A stretch of DNA of 64,000 nucleotides, taken from Enterococcus casseliflavus NBRC 100478. GTDB taxonomy: Bacteria; Bacillota; Bacilli; Lactobacillales; Enterococcaceae. Below, piece after piece: positions 23,898-31,906 of the stretch (position 1 is the stretch's first letter; the number at the start of each line of letters is the position of its first letter). Where the stretch lies: assembly GCF_001544095.1 (NCBI RefSeq), contig NZ_BCPT01000004.1:1-64000 (forward strand), in the 5' to 3' direction. The notes under the pieces are model-generated. The model was given only the letters and a program-made list of their open reading frames with translations, was not told the origin of the DNA and did no database searches. The translations under genes and the position numbers were made by a program.

Positions 23898-24872
23898 ATG
23901 TCAAATCATTATTTTGATCCAAGATTGAAGATTTTTTCTCTGAACTCAAATCGTCCTTTGGCGGAAAAAATCGCAGCTGCAGTAGGTGTTGAATTAGGTA
24001 AGTGTTCAGTCAAACAATTTAGCGATGGTGAAATCCAAGTGAATATTGAAGAAAGTATTCGTGGTGCCCACGTCTACGTGATTCAATCAACCAGCAGCCC
24101 TGTAAACGATAACTTAATGGAATTGCTGATCATGATCGATGCTTTGAAGCGCGCCAGTGCGAAGACGATCAATGTAGTAATGCCTTATTATGGTTATGCA
24201 AGACAAGACCGCAAAGCGCGATCAAGAGAACCAATCACCGCAAAACTTGTAGCAAACATGATCGAAAAAGCCGGTGCGAACCGCATGGTTACACTGGATT
24301 TGCATGCCTCACAGATTCAAGGGTTCTTTGATATCCCAGTTGACCACTTGATGGGTGCACCATTGATCGCCAACTATTTCTTGGAAAGAGGCATTCAAGG
24401 CGATGACGTCGTCGTCGTTTCACCAGACCACGGGGGCGTGACTCGTGCCCGTAAATTAGCTGAGTTTCTTAAGTCACCAATCGCGATCATCGACAAACGT
24501 CGTCCGAAAGCCAACGTAGCGGAAGTCATGAATATCATTGGTCATGTTGAAGGCAAAACTTGTGTCTTGATCGACGATATGATCGATACTGCTGGTACCA
24601 TCACATTGGCTGCGAATGCGTTGAAACAAGCAGGTGCTAAAAGTGTTTACGCCTCATGTACCCACCCTGTCTTGTCAGGACCTGCCTTGGAACGGATCGA
24701 AGATTCTGCCATTGAGCATCTAGTTGTGACAGATTCGATTCACTTGCCAGAAGACCGCAAGTCGAAAAAAATCGATGAGATCAGTGTCGGTGCCTTGATG
24801 GGCGAAGCGATCAAACGAATCCATGAGAACAAACCAGTCAGTCCACTGTTTGAATCAAAATTATCAATTTAA
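23898..24872 (+). CDS. prs: Ribose-phosphate pyrophosphokinase
   Basis: PRPP synthetase (324 aa): ribose-5-phosphate plus ATP gives PRPP and [18 protein letters not shown], the [11 protein letters not shown] flexible loop, [18 protein letters not shown] and the PRPP-binding [12 protein letters not shown] are all present. ATG 23898 has GTGGAGG 6 nt upstream; ATG 23871 is poorly spaced. The product is the effector of PurR and the precursor of purines and pyrimidines. Confidence 0.96.
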   Translation: MSNHYFDPRLKIFSLNSNRPLAEKIAAAVGVELGKCSVKQFSDGEIQVNIEESIRGAHVYVIQSTSSPVNDNLMELLIMIDALKRASAKTINVVMPYYGYARQDRKARSREPITAKLVANMIEKAGANRMVTLDLHASQIQGFFDIPVDHLMGAPLIANYFLERGIQGDDVVVVSPDHGGVTRARKLAEFLKSPIAIIDKRRPKANVAEVMNIIGHVEGKTCVLIDDMIDTAGTITLAANALKQAGAKSVYASCTHPVLSGPALERIEDSAIEHLVVTDSIHLPEDRKSKKIDEISVGALMGEAIKRIHENKPVSPLFESKLSI

Positions 24873-24896
24873 TCGTGTCTAATCAGCATGAGAACA

Positions 24897-24939
24897 ACAG
24901 CCAATGGTGGGTCTTTAGCCGCTCATTGGCTGTTTTTTT
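24897..24939 (+). terminator. Terminator of prs
   Basis: Perfect 10-bp stem ACAGCCAATG/CATTGGCTGT, then seven T. Confidence 0.92.
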
Positions 24940-25057
24940 CTGAGGAGTTTCAGGATGTTTTTAGAAAAAACGATCGCAGTCATGTTTCTTTTCACCAATT
25001 TATGGTATTCTTGAAAGTGACTTGCGAAATGCAAGCAAAAAATAAAATAGAATCTAA

Positions 25058-25144
25058 TCACAAAGGGGAGTCTGCAAAGGCTGAGAATGAGAGTACTCTA
25101 AACCCTTCGTACCTGTTTCGATCATGCGAACGTAGGAATTGTGA
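25058..25144 (+). ncRNA. TPP (THI-box) riboswitch aptamer
   Basis: Conserved THI-element blocks in order: GGGGAG, GCTGAGA, ACCCTT, ACCTG, and GAACGTAGGAA. P1 is closed by TCACAA (25058-25063) and TTGTGA (25139-25144). Downstream, GAAGTGT/ACACTTC (25151-25167) is an anti-sequestor or spacer hairpin, and CTCCTTT (25167-25173) can pair with AAAGGAG (25192-25198), hiding the thiT ribosome binding site. No T-run follows, so control is probably at translation initiation. Confidence 0.95.
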
Positions 25145-25208
25145 CGAGTTGAAGTGTCCAACACTTCTCCTTTGTGAATTGTGATGATTCTAAAGGAGGA
25201 GTTTTTTT

Positions 25209-25781
25209 TTGAAACGAAAAATGTCGCTGCAGGTGTGGACGGAAGGAACGATGATCGCTGCAATTGGGGTCGTCTTGTCGTATATCCCGATCCAGACAGC
25301 CAATTCTAGTATCGACTTGTCTCTAGGTCTCGTGCCCTTGGTCTTGTATTCGTATCGTCGTGGGGTGCTGCCGGGAATGACAGCTGGATTTATGTGGGGC
25401 TTGCTGAATATCTTGATTGGTAGCGCCATGCGTAACTTTATCACCGTTCCACAGATTATCTTTGAATACCCCTTTGCCTTTGCTTTTGGCGGGATGGGCG
25501 GCTTGTTTGCTAATAAAATCCAGCAAGCGATCCGTCAAAACAGCAAAACCGTTACGTGGTATGTCGTCTTAGGGGGCATCGTGGCGGTGATCAGCCGTTG
25601 GTTTTGGCATTATTGGGCTGGGGTCTTTGTCTGGGGAATGTACGCACCGCCAGGACAAAGTCCGTATCTGTATTCCTTGATCTTTAATGGATCATCGGTC
25701 ATTATCAATATCGTTTATGTAGGGGTCGTCCTAGGTCTCTTAGTCAAGGCAGCCCCGAAATTATTTGTCCCGAAAGCTTAG
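25209..25781 (+). CDS. thiT: ECF thiamine transporter S component ThiT
   Basis: ThiT (190 aa) binds thiamine in the membrane and works with the shared EcfAA'T module, which is not in this window. Six hydrophobic segments; the sequence AAIGVVLSYIPIQTANSSIDLSLGLVPL and SRWFWHYWAGVFVWGMYAPPGQSPYLYS (aromatic thiamine-binding loop) are family signatures. TTG 25209 is the start because AGGAGGAG lies 8 nt upstream; ATG 25221 is too far. Controlled by the TPP riboswitch just before it. Confidence 0.95.
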   Translation: MKRKMSLQVWTEGTMIAAIGVVLSYIPIQTANSSIDLSLGLVPLVLYSYRRGVLPGMTAGFMWGLLNILIGSAMRNFITVPQIIFEYPFAFAFGGMGGLFANKIQQAIRQNSKTVTWYVVLGGIVAVISRWFWHYWAGVFVWGMYAPPGQSPYLYSLIFNGSSVIINIVYVGVVLGLLVKAAPKLFVPKA

Positions 25782-25799
25782 TTTTAGAAATGGAACCAT

Positions 25800-25851
25800 C
25801 AAAAAATGTCTTGATGCTCTTTGAGAAAGAGAAGCATCAAGACATTTTTTT
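25800..25851. terminator. Bidirectional terminator, thiT and convergent gene
   Basis: AAAAAATGTCTTGATGCT / AAGCATCAAGACATTTTTTT stem of about 17 bp. Its right arm contains the last codons and stop of the minus-strand gene. Confidence 0.9.
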
Positions 25852-26625
25852 GTCGATAAAGCCAAACGCTAGATCTTCTTGGTCGATTTCCAACGACCAG
25901 CTTTTTTTGCTGGCTGAATAGCGTAAAACAGCGATTTGATCCAGCTCTTTTTGATTGACCAGCGTGTTTTTTAAGCCAGCATCTTCTGACAGATAGATCG
26001 GGATCGTATAGGTTCTGTCGATCAATTGTTCTTGTGTTAGACAAAAGACGATGCCTTCTTGCATGATTCCCCGCAATTCTTTCAGCAAATTAAAATCGAG
26101 CTTTTCCACCGGTGTTGCTTTTTTAAAAAAGGAGAGGCGATCATTGATTTTTTCTAAGACGATGCGGGTGATCCGATCCGCCAAGATCCGATAATATTCA
26201 TCTAAATAGCGATAATAAACGCGGGAACGTGCATCTTTTAAGTCAAAGAAAACAAAGTTATTTTGCAGTTTGTAAAAGAAAGGGGAGTGGAGGTGTGTCT
26301 TCATGTGGCCAAAATATAACAACTCGGAGATCTCTAAAGGCGTCAATTCTTTGACCATCTCGTAATCATTAAAATCGATCCACTTCATTTCTTCGGCAAC
26401 ACGACCTTTGTTGATCTGCTGAAAAAACAGTTGAACGTCTTCCATTCCGCGTATCACTTTTAAGCCCGTATGACCGTCGAATTCGCCGAAATCACTGGAA
26501 GGATCAAGCAAGAGCAAATTCTTGGGCTGATGGACGATGCTCTTGTTAAAATCTTGGGGGGCAAGCCCGCGGGTCAAGACGGCATTGCTGGTTGTATCAA
26601 TATGTACGTAAATCGTGTTAGACAT
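25837..26625 (-). CDS. Conserved protein of unknown function
   Basis: A 262-aa soluble protein that I do not recognise. It starts MSNTIYVHIDTTSNAVLTR; the middle is aromatic and acidic (ELLYFGHMKTHLHSPFFYKLQNNFVFFDL). A helical region with YYRYLDEYYRILADRITRIVLEKI follows. The C terminus is beta-rich (SWSLEIDQEDLAFGFID). RBS AGGAGGG is well placed before ATG on the minus strand. No signal peptide or membrane helix. Monocistronic, between a terminator and the sortase upstream region. Confidence 0.8.
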   Translation of the reverse strand: MSNTIYVHIDTTSNAVLTRGLAPQDFNKSIVHQPKNLLLLDPSSDFGEFDGHTGLKVIRGMEDVQLFFQQINKGRVAEEMKWIDFNDYEMVKELTPLEISELLYFGHMKTHLHSPFFYKLQNNFVFFDLKDARSRVYYRYLDEYYRILADRITRIVLEKINDRLSFFKKATPVEKLDFNLLKELRGIMQEGIVFCLTQEQLIDRTYTIPIYLSEDAGLKNTLVNQKELDQIAVLRYSASKKSWSLEIDQEDLAFGFIDKKMS

Positions 26626-26856
26626 GCCGATCGATCCCTCCTATATACTAAGTTCATTCTACAACAAAGCGCTGAAAATTGCTTGTATCTTTTCGTTTAA
26701 AGTTATATTACAAAATAACAGAAAAAACAATTTTTAAGTTCCCTTTTTCAACAAAAAAAGGCAAATCTTGTCTTTTCGTAAAAAAACTGGCCAAAATTGG
26801 CGTCTTTATGAGGATTTTGGTATGATAAAAGAAGAAACTAATGGAGACGAAAACCT

Positions 26857-27573
26857 ATGAGAAAAAAGAAACGCAGACTTTCGAATTGGCTGAGCAATCT
26901 CTTTTTGCTTTTGCTGTTATTGATTGGTTTAGCATTGATTTTTAATAATCAAATCAAAAATTATTTTATTAAACAAACAGGTGAAGCATACGCAGTCGGC
27001 ACCATTGATCGCAGTGATGTGGAAAAAAATATGGAAGCGGAAGCGACCTTTGATTTTGATGCCGTGGAGCCGGCAAGTTCAGAAGCAGTCTTACGGGCGC
27101 AGCTGAGCAACAAAGCCTTGCCAGTGATCGGCGGCGTGGCGGTTCCTAGCGTGGGGATCAATCTGCCGATTTTTAAAGGCTTGGCCAACGAGGCCTTGCT
27201 GTATGGTGCTGGTACGTTAAGTCCCACCCAAAAAATGGGGGAAGGCAATTACGCACTAGCCAGCCATCGCGCTCAATCGCCAGAGCTTTTGTTTACACCA
27301 TTGGATGATGTCGCCATCGGGGCGGCTATCTATGTGACCGATCTGGAAAATATTTACACGTATACCGCGACTTCTTCTGTGCGGGTCGATCCGACCGATG
27401 TCTATTTGCTTGACGAAGTAGAAGGCCGCAAGATGATCACGCTGATCACTTGTGGCGAAATGGGCGGTGTCACCCGTCGTGTGATCCAAGGTGATCTGGA
27501 ATCTGTAACGCCTGTCGACGAAGCAACGGATGAGATGCTGGCGGCATTCAACATGGCACAACGAACATTTTAA
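26857..27573 (+). CDS. srtA: Class A sortase
   Basis: Housekeeping sortase (238 aa), a membrane-anchored transpeptidase that links LPXTG proteins to the wall. Basic N terminus, one membrane helix (about residues 14-30), then the sortase barrel. Catalytic His137 (ASHRAQ), Cys199 (LITCG) and Arg207/208 (TRRVIQG) are all present. RBS ATGGAGACGA, with -10 TATGAT at 26821-26826. No LPXTG substrate gene is in this window, as is normal for srtA. Confidence 0.94.
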   Translation: MRKKKRRLSNWLSNLFLLLLLLIGLALIFNNQIKNYFIKQTGEAYAVGTIDRSDVEKNMEAEATFDFDAVEPASSEAVLRAQLSNKALPVIGGVAVPSVGINLPIFKGLANEALLYGAGTLSPTQKMGEGNYALASHRAQSPELLFTPLDDVAIGAAIYVTDLENIYTYTATSSVRVDPTDVYLLDEVEGRKMITLITCGEMGGVTRRVIQGDLESVTPVDEATDEMLAAFNMAQRTF

Positions 27574-27575
27574 TC

Positions 27576-27630
27576 AAAAGAATAGCTCGAGTGGTACGGC
27601 AGCTGGCGTGTCATTCGTCTATTCTTTTTT
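27576..27630 (+). terminator. Terminator of srtA
   Basis: AAAAGAATAG/CTATTCTTTT stem around a 33-nt partly structured loop, with a T-run. Confidence 0.75.
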
Positions 27631-27648
27631 GCTTGAGGAGGCGTCTTG

Positions 27649-29313
27649 ATGAAAGTGAAAAAACTGACTTCGATCGATTTTCTTGCACAAAGGGCAGCGT
27701 TTCAAGAAAGCCGACTCGTCTTTTCCTTTTTTGAGTCGCATTCAAAAGCGCGACGAGCCTTTCTAGCCGATATAGCGCAGCAGGGCTGGCAGATCGACAG
27801 CCGTTACGGACGTTTTTACCTTGCTGGGCAGTTTGATTTTGACCAAAAGACACTGACTATCACCAATCTGCTGGTGGAAGCAGCCGCCGATTTTACTTGG
27901 AAACAACTGCTAGCCGTGACAGAAAGCTTTGCTCGCAGTCGTTTTGTAGCAGCTGTCTCGTGGCAACTTCCTCATCGAACCCCCTTGGCTGAGTGGTTTA
28001 TCCAGCAAGGGTATCAGGTGGTCCCTCAAGGGTATCAAAGAGCGCTAGCTTATCAGACGGCGCTGGTTTTAGGCGGTGGCGGTGCTCACGGGGCGTATCA
28101 AATTGGTGTTTGGCAAGCGCTGCAAGAACGGGGCATCACCTTTGAATGGATCACGGGAACTTCCGTCGGTGCCTTGAATGGCGCCTTGATTTTAATGAAC
28201 GATGTGGAAGCGGCCGTCGATTTATGGGCAAATATCTCTAACGAGCAAGTATTGCACTATCCGCTTGCTTCGGTACGTGCCCAAACACTGCGAGATTTGA
28301 TGAATCAAGCCAATTCGCTGGTCCGCGAAGCGGTCAAAAGCAACGGTGCCAGTACCGAACCCTTGGCAAAGCTTTTGCAAAAGACCTTTGATCAAGAAAA
28401 ATTCAGCCAAACCGCTTGTCGTTTGCTGATCTGTACGACTCGTCTGCCCGATTTCAAGGAGACGGTTTATGCCTTTGATCCATCCGCAGTAGAGGAAAAT
28501 CTGCATTGGTTGTTGGCATCCGCTTCATTTTATCCAGCGATGCAGGCGCAAAAAATTAACGACGCTTATTACATCGATGGCGGCTATCGCAACAACCTGC
28601 CCATCGATGTCGCTGTCCAGCAAGGGGCAACGGAATGTATCACCGTGGATGTCCAAGGGCCTGGCATCAATAAAAGGACGGTTGTTACGGAAGAAACTGC
28701 GCAGCTTTCGTTGGGGTCTCCTTGGTCCTTAGGCAGCTTTTTGGTTTTTGATGCCCAGCGTTCGCTGGATAATATGACCTTAGGCTATTTGGAAACCTTG
28801 AAAGTGTTCGGCAAATACCAAGGCCATTGGTATACCTTTGAAAGGACGGTTGATTTTCAGCCGTTATGGCGGGGCTTTTTGAAAGAGCTGCGCCAGACAG
28901 ACCCGCTGTTTTATCAGGAACTAAAGAAAAAAGAATTTTGGAAAAAAATGCGTAAATTCTATCAACAGGATGTGCCATTTGAGCAGTGGGGGCGTATACT
29001 GATAGAGTGTACCGCGAAAGTATTGTATCTAGCGCCTACAGTGATTTATGAGCAGGAAACGATTCTAACGGCTTTAGCTGAAAAAATTGCGCTAAAGGCA
29101 GTGGAAGAAGCCGATGCCTGGTCGATCACCGAGTGGCTGAGCTATTATCGCGACCGTTTTTTTGTCTTGTCCGAGCAAAACCGCTTTTTCTTTTTTTATC
29201 GGACGCAGCAATTGAATCTGCCCGCCCTTCAGCAGATTCGGCGGCGTTACCCGCTGACTGCTTTAATGGCAGCGTATAGTCACTATCTTTTGAAAGGAGC
29301 AGAAAATGGATAA
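27649..29313 (+). CDS. Patatin-like phospholipase with extra N-terminal domain
   Basis: A 554-aa protein with a patatin domain at about residues 135-330. Oxyanion motif GGGGAHGAYQIG, nucleophile Ser172 in GTSVGALNG and catalytic Asp310 in IDGGYRNNLP are present, so it should be an active acyl hydrolase. The first ~130 residues are a separate domain; the stretch LAEWFIQQGYQVVPQGYQRAL looks like the end of a GNAT fold, a weak inference. The C-terminal ~220 residues are helical and unassigned. ATG 27649 with GAGGAGG upstream. The stop overlaps the start of the ydbC-like gene. Confidence 0.88.
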   Translation: MKVKKLTSIDFLAQRAAFQESRLVFSFFESHSKARRAFLADIAQQGWQIDSRYGRFYLAGQFDFDQKTLTITNLLVEAAADFTWKQLLAVTESFARSRFVAAVSWQLPHRTPLAEWFIQQGYQVVPQGYQRALAYQTALVLGGGGAHGAYQIGVWQALQERGITFEWITGTSVGALNGALILMNDVEAAVDLWANISNEQVLHYPLASVRAQTLRDLMNQANSLVREAVKSNGASTEPLAKLLQKTFDQEKFSQTACRLLICTTRLPDFKETVYAFDPSAVEENLHWLLASASFYPAMQAQKINDAYYIDGGYRNNLPIDVAVQQGATECITVDVQGPGINKRTVVTEETAQLSLGSPWSLGSFLVFDAQRSLDNMTLGYLETLKVFGKYQGHWYTFERTVDFQPLWRGFLKELRQTDPLFYQELKKKEFWKKMRKFYQQDVPFEQWGRILIECTAKVLYLAPTVIYEQETILTALAEKIALKAVEEADAWSITEWLSYYRDRFFVLSEQNRFFFFYRTQQLNLPALQQIRRRYPLTALMAAYSHYLLKGAENG

Positions 29314-29521
29314 ATTTTCGTATGAAATCGTTGAAGAGATCGCCGTGCTTTCGGAAAATCAAAGAGGCTGGCGCAAAGAATTGAATTTGGTGAGCTGGAA
29401 TGGGCGTCCGCCAAAATTTGATCTGAGAGATTGGGGCCCAGAGCACGAGAAGATGGGCAAAGGCGTGACCTTATCCAATGAAGAATTTGCAGAACTTAAA
29501 AAAGCCCTGCTTTCCATGTAA
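29306..29521 (+). CDS. YdbC-like PC4-fold ssDNA-binding protein
   Basis: A 71-aa protein matching the YdbC family of lactic acid bacteria, a homodimeric relative of eukaryotic PC4 that binds single-stranded DNA. Typical pattern: YEIVEEIAVLSENQRGWRKELNLVSWNGRPPKFDLRDW, then GKGVTLSNEEFAELKKAL. ATG overlaps the end of the patatin gene by 8 nt with AAAGGAG upstream, so the two are cotranscribed. Confidence 0.85.
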   Translation: MDKFSYEIVEEIAVLSENQRGWRKELNLVSWNGRPPKFDLRDWGPEHEKMGKGVTLSNEEFAELKKALLSM

Positions 29522-29548
29522 GAAAGCAAAGCGGTGAGGAGTGATCAA

Positions 29549-30433
29549 ATGAAAAGTATGACTGGTTTTGGCAAAGGCAGTGCAGAAACGCCAGATGTGC
29601 AGATCGAAATTGAGATCAAAAGTGTCAATCAGCGCTTTTTGGACCTGCAGCTGCGAATGCCCAAACAATTGAATCCTCTAGAAGGTGCTTTACGGCAGTC
29701 GATCAAGCAGACCCTCCAGCGAGGACGAATCGAATTGTATGTGACTTTAAAAGAAAAAACCGCAAATACGAAACAGATCGAGATCCAATGGGACTTGCTG
29801 GAACGTTTCATGCAGGAAATCGATACCGAAGCCAAAGACCGTTTTGACCTAGCAGAGCTGCCAAAAGCAGCATTGCTGGAACAATTCCTGCTCCATGAGG
29901 CCTTTCTAACGATCTCTGATCAAGAGCCAGAAGAAAGCACCTTGGCCGATGGCGTGATGGAAGCATTAGATCAAGCGCTGGCAGCGATCGATCAAAGCCG
30001 CTGGGTGGAAGGGCAAGGTATTTTGCAGATCTTGCAAGAAAACCAGCGACAGCTGCAGGAAAAGCTGACAGAACTCAAACAATTCGTGGGCCTCTATGAG
30101 GCGGACTACCAAGAACGCTTTGAAAAGAAACTGACTGCTTATTTAGGGGAAGAAGTCGATCGCGATCGTTTACTGACAGAGTTGGCGATTTTATTAGAAC
30201 GCGGCGATATTCACGAAGAACTGGATCGTTTAAGTATCCATTTAACGACGATGACGGAGCTGCTGGCAGCTGAGACACCGATAGGTCGAGAGCTGGATTT
30301 CTTGATCCAAGAGATGAACCGAGAAGTCAATACGATTGGCTCAAAATCAAGTCCGATCCAAATCAAAAACAGTGTCGTCCAAATGAAGACGATCATTGAA
30401 AAAATCAGAGAACAAGTTCAAAACATCGAGTAG
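29549..30433 (+). CDS. YicC/YloC family endoribonuclease
   Basis: YicC/YloC family (294 aa). The N terminus MKSMTGFGKGS and the C-terminal EMNREVNTIGSKSSPIQIKNSVVQMK, IEKIREQVQNIE are the family hallmarks; E. coli YicC is a hexameric endoribonuclease. ATG 29549 has GAGGAG upstream; the longer frame from GTG 29534 overlaps it. It opens the run leading to gmk, rpoZ and priA, as in other Firmicutes. Confidence 0.93.
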   Translation: MKSMTGFGKGSAETPDVQIEIEIKSVNQRFLDLQLRMPKQLNPLEGALRQSIKQTLQRGRIELYVTLKEKTANTKQIEIQWDLLERFMQEIDTEAKDRFDLAELPKAALLEQFLLHEAFLTISDQEPEESTLADGVMEALDQALAAIDQSRWVEGQGILQILQENQRQLQEKLTELKQFVGLYEADYQERFEKKLTAYLGEEVDRDRLLTELAILLERGDIHEELDRLSIHLTTMTELLAAETPIGRELDFLIQEMNREVNTIGSKSSPIQIKNSVVQMKTIIEKIREQVQNIE

Positions 30434-30446
30434 GAGGAATGAACCA

Positions 30447-30728
30447 ATGAAATATTACGATATCACCTTTCACGAACTAAGCGGAAAAAATGTCATCAAG
30501 CGCAGTATTCCTTCTGACAAAGAGAATTTCTCTGCGTGGGAAGATGCTTGCGTAGCCATCGAGCCAGATTTTCTCCATCTATTAGTTGATGGCGTAGCTG
30601 TTTCTTTAAATCGTCGGTACATCGTACGTATCGATTGCCAAGAAGTGACGGATCCTACTGAAAAAGCGATCACCGCTAAAGACGAATTGGCAGGGGTCAT
30701 CAATACCTTAAGCAACATGGGCTTTTAA
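30447..30728 (+). CDS. Small protein of unknown function between yicC and gmk
   Basis: A 93-aa acidic protein, MKYYDITFHELSGKNVIKR..., with AGGAGG 9 nt before ATG. No motif that I know. In many Firmicutes this position holds RemA (YlzA, about 90 aa), a biofilm regulator; the phrase LNRRYIVRIDCQEV is faintly like RemA's NRIIAIVSPES, but I do not claim homology. Cotranscribed with yicC. No membrane segment. Confidence 0.75.
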   Translation: MKYYDITFHELSGKNVIKRSIPSDKENFSAWEDACVAIEPDFLHLLVDGVAVSLNRRYIVRIDCQEVTDPTEKAITAKDELAGVINTLSNMGF

Positions 30729-30840
30729 GAAAGCGGCCGAAGTGTAGACTAGCAATTTCATGAAATTCCCATTATAATAAAGTAGTTCTTGAAAGTTGCT
30801 GAAAAAAAGTGCAAAATAGACGTTAAGCAAATGTCAGTGA

Positions 30841-31467
<627 letters not shown>

Positions 31468-31472
31468 GAAAT

Positions 31473-31778
31473 ATGATGTTAAAACCTTCAATCGATTCTT
31501 TGTTGGATCGTGTCAATTCAAAATATTCATTAGTGATCTTAGCAAGCAAACGGGCGCATGAACTTGATGCCGGTGCGCAAGCAACACTAGAAAACTTTGA
31601 TTCAGTGAAAAGCGTGGGTCAAGCACTTGAAGAAATCGAAGCGGAATTAGTCGTTAATGATCCGCATCCAGAAATCAAGCGTGCCCGCTTGAAAATGGAA
31701 CAAGAAGAGCGCAAAGCGCAAAAAGACCAAGAACAAAAAGAATTAGAAGCGCGTATCCGCGACGAACAAAAGCTATAG
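31473..31778 (+). CDS. rpoZ: RNA polymerase omega subunit
   Basis: Omega (101 aa) helps assemble RNA polymerase by binding beta-prime. [30 protein letters not shown] is the core; residues about 70-101 form a charged helical tail ([20 protein letters not shown]), longer than in E. coli. GAGGAG in the end of gmk serves as ribosome binding site. Start could be ATG 31473 or 31476. Confidence 0.94.
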   Translation: MMLKPSIDSLLDRVNSKYSLVILASKRAHELDAGAQATLENFDSVKSVGQALEEIEAELVVNDPHPEIKRARLKMEQEERKAQKDQEQKELEARIRDEQKL

Positions 31779-31780
31779 AC

Positions 31781-31822
31781 AAAAGCAAGCTAGAGCACGC
31801 CTGTGTTCTGGCTTTTTCTTTT
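31781..31822 (+). terminator. Terminator after rpoZ
   Basis: AAAAGC...AGAGCAC / GTGTTCT.GGCTTTTT stem with an internal bulge, then CTTTT. Confidence 0.7.
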
Positions 31823-31906
31823 GAATGATGATGGTTAAATTTTTGTAAGGGGTACAGACAAACCCCCACCCATTTAGTAAAATAGAACCTAAAAGGAGGA
31901 GAAGAA

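Larger units (their letters stand above)
24873..25208. other. prs-thiT interval with terminator and TPP riboswitch
   Basis: 336 bp without a coding gene. It holds the prs terminator, an AT-rich promoter region (hairpin GCTTGCGAAATGCAAGC-like at 25019-25036) and the TPP riboswitch that runs to the thiT ribosome binding site. Short frames here lack translation signals. Confidence 0.8.
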
